Below are positions 5,290 to 6,371 of a stretch of DNA of 6,371 nucleotides, one piece after another. The position numbers and the translations under genes are program-made. Numbering within the stretch: the stretch's first letter is position 1; every line of letters starts with the position of its first letter. The DNA comes from Chloroflexi bacterium UBA6265 (GTDB lineage: Bacteria > Chloroflexota > Chloroflexia > Thermomicrobiales > UBA6265). The DNA lies in assembly GCA_002440805.1 (NCBI GenBank), contig DJVD01000226.1, positions 14,245-20,615 on the forward strand. Reading direction: 5' to 3'. The notes beneath the pieces are model-generated. The model did not search any database. It saw only the letters and a list, made by a program, of their open reading frames with translations, and was not told where the DNA came from.

Positions 5290-5318
5290 TAGGATTGCTC
5301 ATGCATCTATCCTACTCC
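5286..5318 (-). repeat. 10-bp perfect inverted repeat before the zinc-finger gene
   Basis: GGAGTAGGAT (5286-5295) and ATCCTACTCC (5309-5318) are perfect inverted copies with 13 bases between. TGC/GCA (5296-5298 with 5303-5305) adds three inner pairs. No T-run follows in either direction, so it is not a plain terminator. In minus-strand RNA one arm carries the GAGGAG ribosome site of the upstream ATG at 5306. It could therefore act as an RNA switch, or as a DNA operator with half-sites about two turns apart. Confidence 0.65.
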
Positions 5319-5337
5319 TCGCCCTGATGCGATATTT

Positions 5338-5368
5338 GCTCGCGCGACTGATGATTACACACGCGAGC
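5338..5368 (-). repeat. 7-bp inverted repeat around the HEPN-gene stop
   Basis: GCTCGCG (5338-5344) and CGCGAGC (5362-5368) flank 17 bases that contain the stop codon (TAA, minus strand, 5355-5357). The stem is GC-only apart from one A-T pair. It may protect the 3' end or slow transcription; the following AAATATCG on the minus strand is not a T-run. Confidence 0.45.
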
Positions 5369-6371
5369 GGGGATTCAGCTTCAGCCCCGCGTGGAAGTTG
5401 CCGTTCTCCAGCGCCAGCCCATCTTCCAGTCGCTGGCGGATAAAGTGGCCCGGATTGCCATCGCCGCATTCCTGCATCACCATCCGATCGAACCGTGCCA
5501 GCAGCTGATTCAGTTGTTCACCCGGCTGCATCCGTAGCCGATTATCGCCACGGGTGCGGAAGTTGGCCGGAATATGACCAATCGCATCCACCACGTACTT
5601 GCCGACGATGGGGGATGAACTCCAGCGGTATTCATCCGGTACGTAGAACCGCACATCGCGCAATACCATCAGCAATTGCATCGCCAGCACCTCGAACTGG
5701 TTCAGCTCCGGGTCGAACCGAATTGCCCGGATTGGCTTCTTCCTGATCGGCGATGGCTTGTCCTGCTGAATCAGCGTCACCAGGTTAGTGAGCTTGATCA
5801 GGAACTCGTCCTGGGTTTCCAACCCAAGTTGCTTCGGTGCGTGTCGCTCGGCGAGATGCACGAAGAATTCGGAAGCGCCATCCACCAGCTGGAAGCCGTA
5901 GTCCCTGAACTGGGCCGGAGTAAACCGCGCCTTCTGCTGGTCGTCATGGAACGCCTGGTTGCGTACCTGTCGCCACAGGTGGAGGTTATCTTTCCACTGC
6001 ACATTGATCACGCCCTGAACAAGCGCCTCATCGATAACGGTCATCATGTCCGCCGATTTTTGTGACGCCGGGATACTTACCATCCGGCGCAGGGCGCTTT
6101 CCAGTGGTTTCCACGCGCAAAGAATGGCGGTATCGAAATCACCGGCCTCCCATTCGCTTCGTGCTTTGACCAGCTTGCGGGTATCGTCGGCCCTTGGCTC
6201 CCAATCCTTGAGCCGGGTCTTCCTGACGGGTGGAGCAGGGGATGGCGCCGTCGGTTTCGCCACGACGGGCGCAGGCTGGGCTTCCGGTTTTGCCACCGCT
6301 TCGACCGGGGCTGTTTCCGCTACCTCCACGGGTGCCGGTTTCGCTGGGAGTGGCGTGTTGTCAGGTTCAGT
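5355..6371 (-). CDS. HEPN (DUF4145-like) domain protein, N-terminus outside window
   Basis: The frame is open to the right edge; 338 residues are visible, and I number from the first visible codon. Residues 1-51 are a low-complexity Pro/Ala/Lys/Val linker with repeated VAKP units, suggesting a further domain upstream. Residues about 65-166 look like a HEPN domain. A helix with AGDFDTAILCAWKPLESALRR fits the usual second helix. R-N-Q-A-F-H (137-142, bases 5946-5963) is an intact RNxxxH motif, followed by the expected helix ending in EFFVHLAER. HEPN domains act as RNases in toxins and defence proteins, but DUF4145-type copies are often accessory. The last ~150 residues are mixed helix and strand and I do not recognise them. 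The GTG at 6329 is in frame but is unlikely to be the true start, because the linker continues beyond it. Confidence 0.8.
   Translation of the reverse strand, partial: TEPDNTPLPAKPAPVEVAETAPVEAVAKPEAQPAPVVAKPTAPSPAPPVRKTRLKDWEPRADDTRKLVKARSEWEAGDFDTAILCAWKPLESALRRMVSIPASQKSADMMTVIDEALVQGVINVQWKDNLHLWRQVRNQAFHDDQQKARFTPAQFRDYGFQLVDGASEFFVHLAERHAPKQLGLETQDEFLIKLTNLVTLIQQDKPSPIRKKPIRAIRFDPELNQFEVLAMQLLMVLRDVRFYVPDEYRWSSSPIVGKYVVDAIGHIPANFRTRGDNRLRMQPGEQLNQLLARFDRMVMQECGDGNPGHFIRQRLEDGLALENGNFHAGLKLNPRSRV

Noticed and set aside
5252..5302. 16-codon minus-strand leader frame starting at ATG 5302
   Set aside because: It lies within the hairpin cluster, and its nearest ribosome site is 12 bases away and better placed for the ATG at 5306. 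Nothing supports translation.
1..6371. tRNA, rRNA, CRISPR, transposase or attachment site
   Set aside because: I looked for these on both strands and saw no cloverleaf, repeat-spacer array, transposase motif or flanking terminal repeats.

Overview
The window is about 60% GC by eye and densely packed with bacterial genes on both strands. It shows no tRNA, rRNA, CRISPR array or insertion sequence. My best guess for the source is a member of the Chloroflexota, possibly near Thermomicrobia. This rests mainly on the small heat-shock protein, whose stretch around residues 98-138 reads like Hsp20 proteins I associate with that group. No marker gene confirms it.

Left part, plus strand. A 5'-truncated gene encodes a metallo-beta-lactamase-fold domain fused to a Nudix domain (2-979). 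A near-consensus sigma70 promoter (1028-1056) then drives a 174-residue Hsp20 (1131-1655). Its short leader holds hairpins, a possible 7-codon leader ORF and a possible Shine-Dalgarno-sequestering pairing. A textbook intrinsic terminator (1663-1699) closes this unit. Next come a YaiI/YqxD-type (UPF0178/DUF188) protein and a HAD-superfamily phosphatase. Their reading frames overlap by four bases (GTGA), so they are almost certainly co-transcribed and translationally coupled.

Middle. The HAD gene converges with a minus-strand gene for an unrecognised all-helical, HEAT-like 288-residue protein (3316-4182). The 181-base gap holds strong hairpins. That helical gene diverges, across only 40 bases, from a class I SAM-dependent methyltransferase whose C-terminal half resembles the METTL7/TMT1 group (4223-4876).

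Right part, minus strand. A 91-residue stand-alone UBP-type zinc finger (4929-5204) converges with the methyltransferase. It lies downstream of a partial gene (5355-6371) for a protein with a Pro/Ala/Lys-rich linker and a DUF4145-like HEPN domain carrying an intact RNxxxH motif. The 150 bases between them contain four inverted repeats, one direct repeat and a competing upstream start codon for the zinc-finger protein.

Nothing here is a proven new system. The most interesting leads are the HEPN/zinc-finger pair with its structured spacer, the Hsp20 leader, and the MBL-Nudix fusion. The stress chaperone, the damage-cleaning type enzymes (Nudix, HAD) and the methyltransferase look like housekeeping or stress genes rather than a single pathway.
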